Below are positions 10,151-18,822 of a stretch of 64,000 bases of DNA, one piece after another (within the stretch, counting starts at the first letter, position 1; each line of letters begins with the position of its first letter). Position numbers and translations under genes: made by a program. Source of the stretch: Myxococcales bacterium (GTDB taxonomy: Bacteria > Myxococcota_A > Bradymonadia > UBA7976 > UBA1532); contig PCCS01000013.1 in assembly GCA_002731825.1 (NCBI GenBank), positions 1 through 64,000 on the forward strand. The letters are read 5' to 3'. Below the pieces are notes generated by a model that was not told the DNA's origin, searched no databases, and saw only the letters and a list, made by a program, of their open reading frames with translations.

Positions 10151-10483
10151 GCACGAATTCCCCGGTCTAAATTTGCACGATGTTCTGTCAGGACTCTTGC
10201 CCCATTCGATTAGGAGTCTTGCCCCATATAGTCAAAGTAGCAGGTCTTGGCCTATAGATCGAAGACCCAGTCGGAATGACCTGACGTACAAAGCCGTCAA
10301 ATCCGCTCATTTCAAAGCCAAATTGTCGGGTAATAGACCCCATTTAGTGTCCACCGACGGGCCGTATAAGCCGGCTTATATTTGATGTGGAGGGGGCGAT
10401 TTTTATTGCGTTGTTGGTCTGATTTATTGAAGTGTGGCATTCCCATATACTCATGGCGGTCAGCGTGTCGCTGGCCAGATGTG
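10151..10483. other. intergenic region between divergent operons
   Basis: About 330 bp separate the DUF1592 gene (minus) from the methyltransferase gene (plus). It must carry both promoters. The notable content is a pair of 16-bp direct repeats listed separately. The open frame from 10382 to 10484 continuous with the methyltransferase gene is Arg/Cys/Trp-rich and does not resemble coding sequence. Confidence 0.6.
10190..10227 (+). promoter_or_regulatory. two 16-bp direct repeats with 22-bp period, operator-like
   Basis: AGGACTCTTGCCCCAT (10190-10205) and AGGAGTCTTGCCCCAT (10212-10227) match at 15 of 16 bases, with start points 22 bp apart, about two helical turns. They lie between two divergent transcription units, 40 bp upstream of the DUF1592 start codon. 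This spacing suits a regulator binding as a tandem on one DNA face. No regulator gene is adjacent, so the binding protein is unknown. Confidence 0.4.
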
Positions 10484-11572
10484 ATGACCCGGAGACCCGT
10501 TTTGGAAAAAGACTATCAAGAGTTATTAAAGCGTCTCATTTGTCCCATTACGGGGTCTTCAAAATGGAGCCTCAAGGGCACTCATAAAGACGGTCTTTTG
10601 TGTAGCGACCAGAATTCATATTATCCGATCATCGGAGGCATTCCGAGAATGCTGCCACCCGACTTATTGGGTCCCTTTCTTCGGGAAGCCTATCCGAGCG
10701 TTCTTGAACGTTGGCCTGAATTAGTGGTGTTCACTGAGAACACGCCTGACCCAGAACGCGACGTCATCGATACACTGACGGCCTATAGCTTTCAGCATGT
10801 TGACATGGCCGATAGCGTTGCACTCCGCGATGATTGGTTGGCGACCTGGAACCGCTTTCAGCCAAATTTGCCCCCTGAGAGTTTCTCCGGTCGCACTGTT
10901 TTAGAGGTGGGCAGTGGAGAAGGTCGACATGCGTGTCTCGTCGGTGAACATGCGTCATTGATGGTCGGTCTAGACCTGTCTCGAGGCGTCGAGTTGGCCT
11001 TTCAGAGAGACCTAAACCCCAATAGCTATTATGTTCAAGGTGATCTGCGTCGACCGCCATTCAAGGCCCATTCATTTGATGCGCTCTATTCTAATGGCGT
11101 CCTCCATCATACGCCTGATCCAGCCCTGTCTTTTCGGTCTGTCACCGGACTTGTGAACTCGGGAGGTGGCGTCTACGTTTGGGTCTATGGTCTCGCTGAA
11201 ATGAGCTGGTCTTATCGCATGAGCCATTTAGCTTTTCTACGGCCCCTAACAAATCGATTGCCACAGTCGGGGCAAGTGGGGGTCGCGACTGGTTTGACCG
11301 TAGCACTCGAGCTCGGTCTGTGGGGTCCCACCCGGATTCTGAGACGGGCCGGGTTAGAACAGATCGCAGAAAAGATACCCTACGCTGATGCAGCTGACAA
11401 AGATTGGCAATACAAGATTAGACGCATGTTCGATCGAATCAATCCACCCGTCACTCATTACATTTCAAAAGATGAACTGTCCGAGTGGTTTCACAATTTT
11501 GACAACACTGAAATCATCAATGCGTATGGTCAAGGCTGGTCGGCACGGGGTCAGGTGAGGGCATCGTCTTGA
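10484..11572 (+). CDS. class I SAM-dependent methyltransferase with N-terminal Trm112-like domain
   Basis: The protein (about 362 aa from ATG 10484) starts with a Trm112-like segment: LICPITGS at about residue 18 and YYPIIGGIPRMLP near 46-58. It continues with a methyltransferase fold: motif I VLEVGSGEGRHA (about 139-150) and the later YSNGVLHHTPDP segment, typical of Methyltransf_11 enzymes acting on small molecules or lipids. The substrate is not evident. The frame is open upstream to TTG 10382, but that stretch looks non-coding. ATG 10484 lacks a clear Shine-Dalgarno, so the start is uncertain. Its end overlaps the start of the next gene (TTG 11569), making it the first gene of a tight three-gene operon. 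Confidence 0.75.
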   Translation: MTRRPVLEKDYQELLKRLICPITGSSKWSLKGTHKDGLLCSDQNSYYPIIGGIPRMLPPDLLGPFLREAYPSVLERWPELVVFTENTPDPERDVIDTLTAYSFQHVDMADSVALRDDWLATWNRFQPNLPPESFSGRTVLEVGSGEGRHACLVGEHASLMVGLDLSRGVELAFQRDLNPNSYYVQGDLRRPPFKAHSFDALYSNGVLHHTPDPALSFRSVTGLVNSGGGVYVWVYGLAEMSWSYRMSHLAFLRPLTNRLPQSGQVGVATGLTVALELGLWGPTRILRRAGLEQIAEKIPYADAADKDWQYKIRRMFDRINPPVTHYISKDELSEWFHNFDNTEIINAYGQGWSARGQVRASS

Positions 11573-12156
11573 AGGGCGTCATCGCGAGCTGTAAGACGGG
11601 TTCGATATCCATGTTAATTCTCATGGTGGGTCTTGGTTTGTCTGCTGGTTGTGATGCGGTTCAACCCCCTGATACCGCGAGTAAAGCCCGTGCAAAACCC
11701 TCAAGTTATTATCGACTTATCGATGCATTCGAAGGAATGGTCAAAGGCGTCAAGAACGGCAACACCGCCATCGCCCTCAAAACCATGGAATCGTACTTAA
11801 TGACCCAAGCGGATCTGGACGCACTTTTCCCCCCCGCGCTCGCACGTCAACTCTGGCCCAAATATCGCGATGAAATCGCGTCGGATATGCGCAAGGAAGT
11901 CGAGTCATTGATCACCAGTCGGATCAAGGCGGGCTTTGATACCGTCGACTGCATTCGCGTCAGCACCGTCAAGCCAAAAGAAACAACTCGCGGCGACCTG
12001 GCTATGATGAACGCGATGACGCGTCCACCAAAGATGTATACGATGCGTCTGCGTTCGAAAAACGCTGAGTTGGGCCTTCGATTCAATGGCTTTGTCTTCG
12101 TCAATGGCCGATGGCGGTCCTTATTCAAAGCGTATAATTATCTACCGCCACAATGA
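11569..12156 (+). CDS. lipoprotein of unknown function
   Basis: A 195-aa product with a Sec lipoprotein signal ending in LSAGC. The TTG start at 11569 overlaps the upstream stop by 4 nt and has AGGTGAGG about 8-10 nt before it; ATG 11611 would leave almost no basic n-region. The mature part is mainly helical and ends in a segment that reads like a small beta domain (LRFNGFVFVNGRWRSLF), reminiscent of NTF2-like or DUF4864-like lipoproteins, but I do not recognise a family. It overlaps the next gene by ATGA. The shared operon suggests it works with the metallopeptidase lipoprotein in the envelope. Confidence 0.65.
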   Translation: MKGVIASCKTGSISMLILMVGLGLSAGCDAVQPPDTASKARAKPSSYYRLIDAFEGMVKGVKNGNTAIALKTMESYLMTQADLDALFPPALARQLWPKYRDEIASDMRKEVESLITSRIKAGFDTVDCIRVSTVKPKETTRGDLAMMNAMTRPPKMYTMRLRSKNAELGLRFNGFVFVNGRWRSLFKAYNYLPPQ

Positions 12157-13391
12157 TAAGACAAGGTTTGTACCGGGTCTTTGTGGCAGCGAGAGCCTCT
12201 CTCTATTTGCGCGGGCCTATCCCCACTGACCAAGCCCAATTCCGCTGGTCAAGACAGGCGAAGAACTCTTTTTTTTCAGCGTCATTGACTTTGATTTTAG
12301 TGGGCTGCGGTGCCAGTCAACCCGAAGGCCCCTATTACGAAACCCAAGCGTTCCAGGTGGACCCTGTTTCATCTAAAGATCGAAAAAAACTTGTTCAGGC
12401 CGCCACGAAAATTTTGAAATCACGCCCCTTAGTTGTTGGTCTCGATGGACGTCAAAAAATCATTCGCCAAGCGCACATCGCCCGGTTACCACTGGTGGTT
12501 CTTAAAGCCTATGTCCTCGCCGGCAAGATCCATAAGCCGGGTGCTGAGATTGATATTCTCATTCCGGTCTCTCACGGGAAAAAAGTCCCGGTTACCTTGA
12601 TCACCAAGACCGATGGCAGCGTGACCATTTTAGCGGCCACAAAGACCCGGTCGAGAGCGCGTCAAGCGGCCTATATTCCTCGCTTCAGAAACGGCGACGC
12701 TCAATGGTCCTCCGCCCATAGGAAAACCCTTAGACTCGCTATGTCGCTCTTACCAAAAACAGATGCAGCATTTCTCTCAGATATCCCATTGAGTCGATAT
12801 AAAACCGCACGCGACAAGCGTAAAGGAGCGGTGTATTTGCAAAAAGGCTGTACAGCTGAAATCCGCGTGTACAACCGGGCCTTCGACATGGACAAACTGC
12901 AATTTGTTGGCGCGCCGAATCGACCGTATCCAGCGTCCATGAGAACGGTCCTCCATGAAGTCGGACACGCCATTCACAGTCAACCAAGCCGGATGGCCGC
13001 CTGCCAGTTACAGACGCAGGAACAAAAATTGAACACACGTATCAAAAGGTATAATCGACGGCTGGCAGTGGCTCGACAACGAAATGATCGGCGACTCGCT
13101 GAACAACTTGAGACAGAGTCGAGAGCCATTGGCCGAGCTAGGAAAAAATTGAAGAGCCTCGCGAAGGCCGTTGAATCTTTGATGGACCGTGGCCCTGTTC
13201 TAAAGGCTTATCAGGCTGCCACTGGCTCATCGCCAGCGCCAACCGTGTATGGGCGTTCGTCCTTAAAAGAGTCCTTTGCGGAGGCATTTGCCTTGTTTAG
13301 GTCGGACCGGGCTGCACTCAAGCGCGCGATGCCCAAAGCCTATGAGTGGTTTGCTCGTGGCGGACATTTGAAGGCAGCTGATCGCCAATAA
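12153..13391 (+). CDS. HExxH zinc metallopeptidase-like lipoprotein
   Basis: This 412-aa protein has a long N-terminal extension and then a hydrophobic segment ending in LVGCG, a probable lipobox. The zinc-binding HEVGH motif is at residues 268-272. A long charged helical stretch follows (about 285-345). Then SLKESFAEAFALF, around residues 371-383, supplies Glu residues placed like the third ligand of gluzincins. It resembles the anthrax-lethal-factor-like or lipoprotein gluzincin group only at motif level. The start ATG overlaps the previous stop (ATGA). The context suggests an outer-membrane- or periplasm-anchored protease made together with a lipoprotein and a methyltransferase. Confidence 0.7.
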   Translation: MIRQGLYRVFVAARASLYLRGPIPTDQAQFRWSRQAKNSFFSASLTLILVGCGASQPEGPYYETQAFQVDPVSSKDRKKLVQAATKILKSRPLVVGLDGRQKIIRQAHIARLPLVVLKAYVLAGKIHKPGAEIDILIPVSHGKKVPVTLITKTDGSVTILAATKTRSRARQAAYIPRFRNGDAQWSSAHRKTLRLAMSLLPKTDAAFLSDIPLSRYKTARDKRKGAVYLQKGCTAEIRVYNRAFDMDKLQFVGAPNRPYPASMRTVLHEVGHAIHSQPSRMAACQLQTQEQKLNTRIKRYNRRLAVARQRNDRRLAEQLETESRAIGRARKKLKSLAKAVESLMDRGPVLKAYQAATGSSPAPTVYGRSSLKESFAEAFALFRSDRAALKRAMPKAYEWFARGGHLKAADRQ

Positions 13392-13488
13392 TTTCACAGC
13401 CTCACAGGCGCTCCTTGGCCAGCACATTCTTAAAAATCATGGGGGATTGACTTTACTTCCAACAATAAGTGTCGCAACAAGCATGTAT

Positions 13489-13583
13489 GGAGGCGCGTGT
13501 TCGACTGGTGTGAACCATGGACTTCAAATCCATTGTGGAGCGGTGATCCCGTTCCGGGCGGGTTCGATTCCCGTGCGCCTCCG
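13489..13583 (+). tRNA. selC: tRNA-Sec (anticodon UCA)
   Basis: The 95-nt sequence folds as a selenocysteine tRNA. The acceptor is 8 bp (GGAGGCGC with GCGCCTCC). The anticodon arm ATGGA-CTTCAAA-TCCAT carries UCA, which decodes UGA. There is a long variable arm, GGAGCGG/CCGTTCC with one G-U pair. The T arm has GGTTCGATTCC, and the discriminator base is G. No CCA is encoded (GCCG follows). A TTGACT hexamer at 13447-13452 could be part of its promoter, but I see no good -10. SelA, SelB and SelD must be elsewhere; none is in this window. Confidence 0.95.
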
Positions 13584-13702
13584 CCGTATCTTGCGCCTGT
13601 CCACGAGAGTCCACTTGGAGACTATTTAAGGGCGTTGGTGGGCTTGACCCGTTTGCGTCGGATGAACTGTCATTCATCGTCGAATGAGAATTGCAGAAGC
13701 TC

Positions 13703-13730
13703 TTGCCGTCGTCTGTGAGTCCTGTATAGT
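13703..13730 (+). promoter_or_regulatory. sigma70-like promoter upstream of the phosphatidyltransferase gene
   Basis: TTGCCG (13703-13708) and TATAGT (13725-13730) are separated by 16 bp, giving 4/6 and 5/6 matches to the sigma70 consensus. The predicted start of transcription is about 40 bp before the ATG at 13778. Prediction by eye only. Confidence 0.4.
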
Positions 13731-13777
13731 CCGCGCCGTTATCATGACAACTCATCTGCCGCACGAGGAGTACAACA

Positions 13778-14371
13778 ATGACGCCCTTCGTTCGTGATAT
13801 TCGAACCGTTCCAAACATCTTGTCTCTCGGTCGGGTTTTGTTGGTCATAGTGACCATCGTGGTGATCGTTGTTTTCGATCAGATGGCCATTGGTCTGGCT
13901 TTGGGTTTTTTGGCTGGTTTCAGTGATTTCTTGGATGGCTATTTTGCCCGGAAACTGAACCAATCGACGGACATTGGTGTCGTTTTAGACCAATACTCCG
14001 ACCTAATTTATGAAGGGCTGTTTTTTCTGCTTTTGACGTGCTTCGGGACGGGCCTCCATCCTATTTTTCTCGGCAGCTATCTTGCCCGTGAATTTTGGGT
14101 CATGTCTATGCGACGTTTGATGGCTGAACGAGGGATGGCCACACGCAGCAGTATGATCGGTAAGTTGAAGACGCAGTTCTACAGTTATGGATTCATCTTA
14201 TACTGGTGCCATTTAGGTCAGCTGCTGCCAAGTTATGATCAGATGGTTTATTGGGGCGGCATCGGGCTGTTCAGTGTTGGACTGGTGCTGTCTTATTGGA
14301 GTGGTGTTCTCTATACATTGGATTTTATCCGCGGATATAACGAGACGGCAGGGATAAACGAAACCCGATAA
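13778..14371 (+). CDS. CDP-alcohol phosphatidyltransferase family membrane protein
   Basis: The 197-aa product has about five hydrophobic segments and the full CDP-alcohol transferase signature. The pattern is D50-x2-D53-G54-x2-A57-R58-x8-G67-x3-D71-x3-D75. These enzymes swap CMP on a CDP-linked lipid for an alcohol such as glycerol 3-phosphate or inositol, in the inner membrane. The exact acceptor cannot be read from the motif; PgsA-like phosphatidylglycerophosphate synthase and CDP-alcohol homologues are both possible. GAGGAG lies 8 nt before the ATG. It follows the selC gene on the same strand, with its own likely promoter. Confidence 0.85.
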   Translation: MTPFVRDIRTVPNILSLGRVLLVIVTIVVIVVFDQMAIGLALGFLAGFSDFLDGYFARKLNQSTDIGVVLDQYSDLIYEGLFFLLLTCFGTGLHPIFLGSYLAREFWVMSMRRLMAERGMATRSSMIGKLKTQFYSYGFILYWCHLGQLLPSYDQMVYWGGIGLFSVGLVLSYWSGVLYTLDFIRGYNETAGINETR

Positions 14372-14378
14372 CGTCTCC

Positions 14379-15104
14379 TCAGTTCGTGGTCTTTGGGATG
14401 TTCTTTATCCAGAGACGCGACGATTCGATGTTGTAAGACAACGATTCAAAACCTGGCAGAATGACGGTATTGACGACTTCGCAGAAAACGGCTGTAAATG
14501 TCTGGCTATCGACCAGCCCGTAATCCAATCGGCTTTTTGACACAGTAGAGAGTGCATGAGTGTGCTCTTCGAAACAGTTTTTTAGCATGGACAGAATGTG
14601 TTGTTCGATCCAACGGGTCGGTACTTTTTCTATGGCTGCACCGAGATGCGCCCAGCCAAGGCGTCCTTGCCAAATCTTAGCTTCTAGAATGATATGTGCG
14701 GCGAGCTTGACAGACGGCCACTTACACTGCTCGTAGATCCGACCGAATATCGCCCCATCGACGGCGGCTTTGACGCAGCAGCAGTAGACCACTTCGTAGA
14801 GAACCTTCTGCTCTATGCCCATGGTCGTCGGCGCCAGTGGGCCCGGTCGAACAGGGGTCGAAAAATCGTCGGTTGCCCCAAATTCCATCGCAACTCGTTG
14901 AGCGACTGTCATATATTTCTCGATGTCAGCGCTGGCCTGTAGACACAGTGTCAATACGGTTGATGTTGTGCCATGCACCCGCAGTGCCTGTGTGAGAGCG
15001 TCGATGCGCAATTTCAGAACGTGGGATGTTTTGGCCAATTTTACCCATCGGTCGGCGAGTTGTTCTTTCTCAGTTTTTGTAAGTGGTTTGACCATTGGCA
15101 GCAT
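14379..15104 (-). CDS. hypothetical helical protein, possibly degenerate ferritin-like
   Basis: A 241-aa, mostly helical protein with no signal peptide and a CCC run at about residues 107-109. The segment WPSVKLAAHIILEAKIWQGR followed by LGW resembles the iron-binding helix of myxobacterial ferritin-like proteins, where DExxH precedes LGW. Here the His and the leading Asp are missing, so metal binding is doubtful. GAGG lies 10 nt before the chosen ATG. It is convergent with the phosphatidyltransferase gene, 7 bp from its stop. I do not firmly recognise a family. Confidence 0.5.
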   Translation of the reverse strand: MLPMVKPLTKTEKEQLADRWVKLAKTSHVLKLRIDALTQALRVHGTTSTVLTLCLQASADIEKYMTVAQRVAMEFGATDDFSTPVRPGPLAPTTMGIEQKVLYEVVYCCCVKAAVDGAIFGRIYEQCKWPSVKLAAHIILEAKIWQGRLGWAHLGAAIEKVPTRWIEQHILSMLKNCFEEHTHALSTVSKSRLDYGLVDSQTFTAVFCEVVNTVILPGFESLSYNIESSRLWIKNIPKTTN

Positions 15105-15274
15105 GACTTAGGGACCTCAAAATTAAATTTAGCGTCAGACTAGGTCCTTGCTTGCCATGAAGAAAGCGCAAAGTTAAATTCGTGTCTCGCAAACGGGGGT
15201 CTTTTTGCGGCACCGAAGGTACGGGTCGTGCAAGTCGACCAATCACCAATGAACGAGGGGTCTTGGAGCGTCTC

Positions 15275-15661
15275 ATGACTGAACAGGAATTGGAGCTTTA
15301 CGCCAGCCGGTTGTTGGCCTTGAGGGGGGCTTTGCTCAGAACGTCTGGGCCGAAAGTCCAACCCAATCGGAGCGCACAGCCTGAAACGTCAGACGATGAT
15401 TTTCAGGCGCTCAATGAAATGCATCAGGCGATTGCCTCGGGCCGAAATAAGAATCGGTCTGAACTCATGGCCCAAATCAGCGAGGCGCTAGACAAGATAA
15501 AGCATGACCCAGATGAGTTCGGCCTATGCGAAGACTGTGAGAGCCAAATTCCCGTTGGTCGTTTAAACCTCATGCCGTACACGCCCAGGTGTGTTCGTTG
15601 CCAGTCTGTGCTGGAGGGCACGTCTCCATTGGGCCGAAAGAGATTAACTGATTATCTTTGA
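15275..15661 (+). CDS. TraR/DksA family zinc-finger protein
   Basis: A 128-aa protein with an N-terminal helical hairpin and a C-terminal four-cysteine zinc finger (C85, C88, C106, C109; CEDC and CVRC) characteristic of DksA/TraR proteins. DksA binds the RNA polymerase secondary channel and alters promoter response with ppGpp. The acidic pair expected near the coiled-coil tip is not clear here, so it may be a regulator of similar fold rather than true DksA. The start ATG 15275 is preceded by GGAG with 6 nt spacing. The open frame extends upstream to 15182, but that part is unlike the family. Confidence 0.8.
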   Translation: MTEQELELYASRLLALRGALLRTSGPKVQPNRSAQPETSDDDFQALNEMHQAIASGRNKNRSELMAQISEALDKIKHDPDEFGLCEDCESQIPVGRLNLMPYTPRCVRCQSVLEGTSPLGRKRLTDYL

Positions 15662-15691
15662 TCTCGGTCTGATACCGATGGGCCAGCTGCC

Positions 15692-17137
15692 CTAGGTCCA
15701 TGGGCCGCTGATGGCCAAAGTGACATTTTCCGGCGTTTGGATATTAACGAAGAGAATTTGGCCATCGGGAGAGAAACATGCGCCCGTAAATTCGCCACCT
15801 GGCTTATTCGAACCGGGGATATTATTGCGATTTCGGGCGATGTCATAAATCTCCCCCTGGGCCGTCATAGCCCGGATATATTGGTGGGTTGCTTCTTTTG
15901 ACGACCGATAATTGTCTTCTGCCATGACAAGGTCACCCCACGGGGACACCAAAATATTATCCGGGCATGACAAAATGGAGCGGTCATCGACTTCGTATCG
16001 TAGATGGAGTTTGCCCTGGGCCGTGGTCTCGGCGTCGGGTTCGAATTGGAAGATTTGACCCGCACCGACGGGGCCGCCAAGTGAGGCCGAAAACCAAACG
16101 GATCGACCATCCCAGGCAATGCCTTCGCCGCGCATGAACGTGGTCGCACCTTGAGCTGCACCTTGCATCCTACAGGTCTCTTTTGCGGCTGATGGGTCAC
16201 TGATGTCGACCCATGTCGTCCTCCAATTCTGGGTCTTGGCCCAGACAGATTTTTGATCGGGCTTATCGTCTGGTCGGTCGTAGGGAGATGTGTTCTTCAC
16301 ACCCGCAATACTTAGAGCTTGTAGCTTGCCTGCGCCCATGGGGGATTTTGGATTCTTTGGCACATGCCGATAGAAGAGGCCATCTTTGCGGTCCTCGGTC
16401 ATGTACACGATCCCTGTGTTCCCATCGAGTGCGACCGCCTCCCTCGGAAAACGTCCCCAACTGGAAATTCGACGCGGTTGGGTGAGCTTTGAATCGGTTG
16501 GCTTTGTGAGGAATGCGTACCCATGGTCGGGTTTGCCGGATTCTTCGCACGTGACCCAGCCCTCCGGAATTTGACCTCCAGCGCAATTTACATCGGTGCC
16601 AGCCAAGACGAAATTCGAGCTGATAACCGCTTTTGAGGCTTTTGCCTCTGATGTTTTGAGTTCGCTCAGCAGCGTCTCTTTGTTCAGTACAACCCGCGTT
16701 ACGCCGCCGTAGAAACCGGCCATGTAGCAGGGCGTTGGCACATCGTCCGTAGGATATGGGTTGAGTGAGTACCCATAGCGGTCAATGAAACTCCGATTTC
16801 CCAATTCGTGATTTCGAAGTAGCACATATTGACCCTTGCCTCCGTCGAAACAGGCCATGCCATCGGGTTGTTGCGGCATCTTAAAACCGTCAGACAACGG
16901 GTCGCCAGCCGACTGGACGACGGTGTAAGAGAAACCCTCGGGGAGATCGAGTAAATCACCGGTTCGGTCTTCCAATGGGCCGAATCCAGGCGCTTTTTTT
17001 TCGACTGCCTTTTGGACTCCGCTCCGGGCTTCCTTGGTCTTTGTTTTCGGCGCCTCTGCCTGCTTGCGACATCCGGCTACGAAAAACGACAATGCAGTGA
17101 CTCCGGTTACGCCCACAAATTCACGGCGTCGTATCAT
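15692..17137 (-). CDS. PhoX-like (DUF839) protein, Tat lipoprotein
   Basis: The 481-aa product starts with MIRRREFVGVTGVTALSFFV ending at AGC, combining a twin-arginine signal with a lipobox. The body is of the PhoX/DUF839 type: LLRNHELG around residue 106, then a beta-propeller-like chain with several Ca-ligand-like Asp/Glu loops. PhoX enzymes are Ca/Fe alkaline phosphatases, but DUF839 members also include proteins of unproven activity. The N-terminal spacer after Cys is Lys/Glu-rich. It lies between two plus-strand genes and is transcribed alone. Confidence 0.8.
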   Translation of the reverse strand: MIRRREFVGVTGVTALSFFVAGCRKQAEAPKTKTKEARSGVQKAVEKKAPGFGPLEDRTGDLLDLPEGFSYTVVQSAGDPLSDGFKMPQQPDGMACFDGGKGQYVLLRNHELGNRSFIDRYGYSLNPYPTDDVPTPCYMAGFYGGVTRVVLNKETLLSELKTSEAKASKAVISSNFVLAGTDVNCAGGQIPEGWVTCEESGKPDHGYAFLTKPTDSKLTQPRRISSWGRFPREAVALDGNTGIVYMTEDRKDGLFYRHVPKNPKSPMGAGKLQALSIAGVKNTSPYDRPDDKPDQKSVWAKTQNWRTTWVDISDPSAAKETCRMQGAAQGATTFMRGEGIAWDGRSVWFSASLGGPVGAGQIFQFEPDAETTAQGKLHLRYEVDDRSILSCPDNILVSPWGDLVMAEDNYRSSKEATHQYIRAMTAQGEIYDIARNRNNIPGSNKPGGEFTGACFSPDGQILFVNIQTPENVTLAISGPWT

Positions 17138-17314
17138 AGTCTACCTCCGGTGACCTTGGTGACAGTCTACAACAAACCGCCTCCTCTCGAATAGTAGATG
17201 GAGTGTTTTTGCTACTCAAAAGTAACGAAATTTTATCAAATGAACCTAATCATCGATAGGGTACTGATAGCTCGGCCTGACGCCGAACACGAAAATTGAG
17301 TGGAGATGAGTCAC

Positions 17315-18283
17315 ATGGGGTTGCTGATCGACGGTCGATGGCATGATAAATGGTATGACACAGGGGCCACCGGCGGCCGATTTGTGCGCAGCGAATCCCA
17401 ATTTCGGAATTGGGTCACAGCTGATGGACGTCCTGGGCCGACGGGGCTGTCTGGATTTAAAGCCGAACCAAATCGCTACCATCTTTATGTCTCACACGCA
17501 TGCCCATGGGCGCATCGCACGCTTATCATTCGGCACCTCAAAGGGCTCGATGACCTCATCAGCACCTCTGTTGTCAACTGGGTGATGAGGGAGCATGGGT
17601 GGACCTTTAGACCAGGACCTGGCGTCGAACCTGATCCGATTATCGACGCGGACTACATGCACCAAATTTATACGGAGGCACACCCGGATTACACAGGCCG
17701 GGTTACCGTGCCGGTTCTCTGGGACCGCAAGACTCATCAAATCGTGTCCAATGAGTCAGCCGATATCATTCGGATGTTCAACGAGGCGTTCCAAGGGTGC
17801 GGGGCTCATGAACTTGACCTGTATCCTGAGTCTTTGCGTCCAGAAATTGAGCGGTGGAACGACGCTGTGTACGCATCGCTTAACAACGGCGTCTACAAGG
17901 CTGGCTTTGCAACGGAACAGAGTGTTTATGAAACCCAGGTTGGCGCTTTATTTCAAATGCTGGACACACTGGAAGATGTACTGAGCCGGACGCCCTTTCT
18001 AACGGGTGCGACGCTCACCGAGGCGGATTGGCGGCTGTTTACCACCTTGGTTCGATTCGATGCGGTTTATGTCGGTCATTTCAAATGCAACTTGAAGCGG
18101 CTCACCGATTTTCCAAACGTGTGGGCGTACACGCGAGCTCTGTACCAAATGCCCGGCATCCATCAAACCGTACACATGGATCATATCAAGGGACATTACT
18201 ACCAAAGTCATCCACAACTCAATCCGACGGCGATCATTCCAAGTGGCCCAGCTCTAGATTTCTGGCAGCCTCATCAGCGCTAG
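17315..18283 (+). CDS. glutathionyl-hydroquinone reductase (YqjG/ECM4 family)
   Basis: A 322-aa omega-class glutathione transferase homologue. The active-site motif ACPWAHR places the catalytic Cys at residue 63, as in bacterial YqjG. These enzymes reduce glutathionyl-hydroquinones to hydroquinones. Length fits the family (about 320-330). Of three in-frame starts (GTG 17300, ATG 17306, ATG 17315), I chose 17315 because GGAG at 17302-17305 is 9 nt ahead. The gene stands alone; no quinone-degradation genes are adjacent. Confidence 0.88.
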   Translation: MGLLIDGRWHDKWYDTGATGGRFVRSESQFRNWVTADGRPGPTGLSGFKAEPNRYHLYVSHACPWAHRTLIIRHLKGLDDLISTSVVNWVMREHGWTFRPGPGVEPDPIIDADYMHQIYTEAHPDYTGRVTVPVLWDRKTHQIVSNESADIIRMFNEAFQGCGAHELDLYPESLRPEIERWNDAVYASLNNGVYKAGFATEQSVYETQVGALFQMLDTLEDVLSRTPFLTGATLTEADWRLFTTLVRFDAVYVGHFKCNLKRLTDFPNVWAYTRALYQMPGIHQTVHMDHIKGHYYQSHPQLNPTAIIPSGPALDFWQPHQR

Positions 18284-18410
18284 ATCGTCTCCTCAGTGGA
18301 CAGGCCTCGGTGAACTAATTTGCGCTTAATTACTTTTTTTGTGTGAGATGGGGTCTGGATTTCGCGTCCAGTCCATCGAGTCGCAATTAAGCTTATCCGG
18401 AGGACCTGCC

Positions 18411-18812
18411 ATGAACACATTACGCCTGCTAATCACGGTGAGTATTTTGATGTCTGGTGTTGCATTCGCAACCGGCAACTCGAATACAGGGTCTTTGAGT
18501 GGCGACAATCAAGCTGCTACGCAAGACCAGATGCAGGGCATTTGGTATTCTTTAAGTGTCGCCGAAAATGACGAACAGCGGGTGCGCGTGATCGCGTCAG
18601 TCGCTCGTCAATATCACTTCTCACCGATTCAGGCCGAAGCGTTGATTCAAGTTGTATTTAATGGCGAGGCTCGTGCCGAATTGGTTCATTTATATGCGGA
18701 CCGGCTCACTCAGGTCGACGGTGTAAAACGCTTGCTCACCTTGGTCCCGGAGGGGCGTGTACGCAACAACCTAGCAAACCGGCTGGCCAAACGGTCACTG
18801 GTTGTGCTCTAA
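18411..18812 (+). CDS. secreted DUF4476-like protein
   Basis: A 133-aa protein with a classic Sec signal (residues 1-20, ending AFATG). Its helical C-terminus resembles DUF4476: short helices with FSPIQAEALIQ followed by an aliphatic repeat. Function is unknown; such proteins are common in Myxococcota and Bacteroidota. The start ATG 18411 has GGAGG 7 nt upstream; the longer frame from 18339 has no such signal. The gene is convergent with the PreA-like gene. Confidence 0.6.
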   Translation: MNTLRLLITVSILMSGVAFATGNSNTGSLSGDNQAATQDQMQGIWYSLSVAENDEQRVRVIASVARQYHFSPIQAEALIQVVFNGEARAELVHLYADRLTQVDGVKRLLTLVPEGRVRNNLANRLAKRSLVVL

Positions 18813-18822
18813 GCCGACCGAC

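Noticed and set aside
10382-10483. N-terminal extension of the methyltransferase
   Set aside because: It is Arg/Cys/Trp-rich with no family match; ATG 10484 is closer to the Trm112-like start.
13453-13857. 134-aa minus-strand open frame over the tRNA region
   Set aside because: It covers tRNA-Sec and the start of the phosphatidyltransferase gene; composition is not protein-like.
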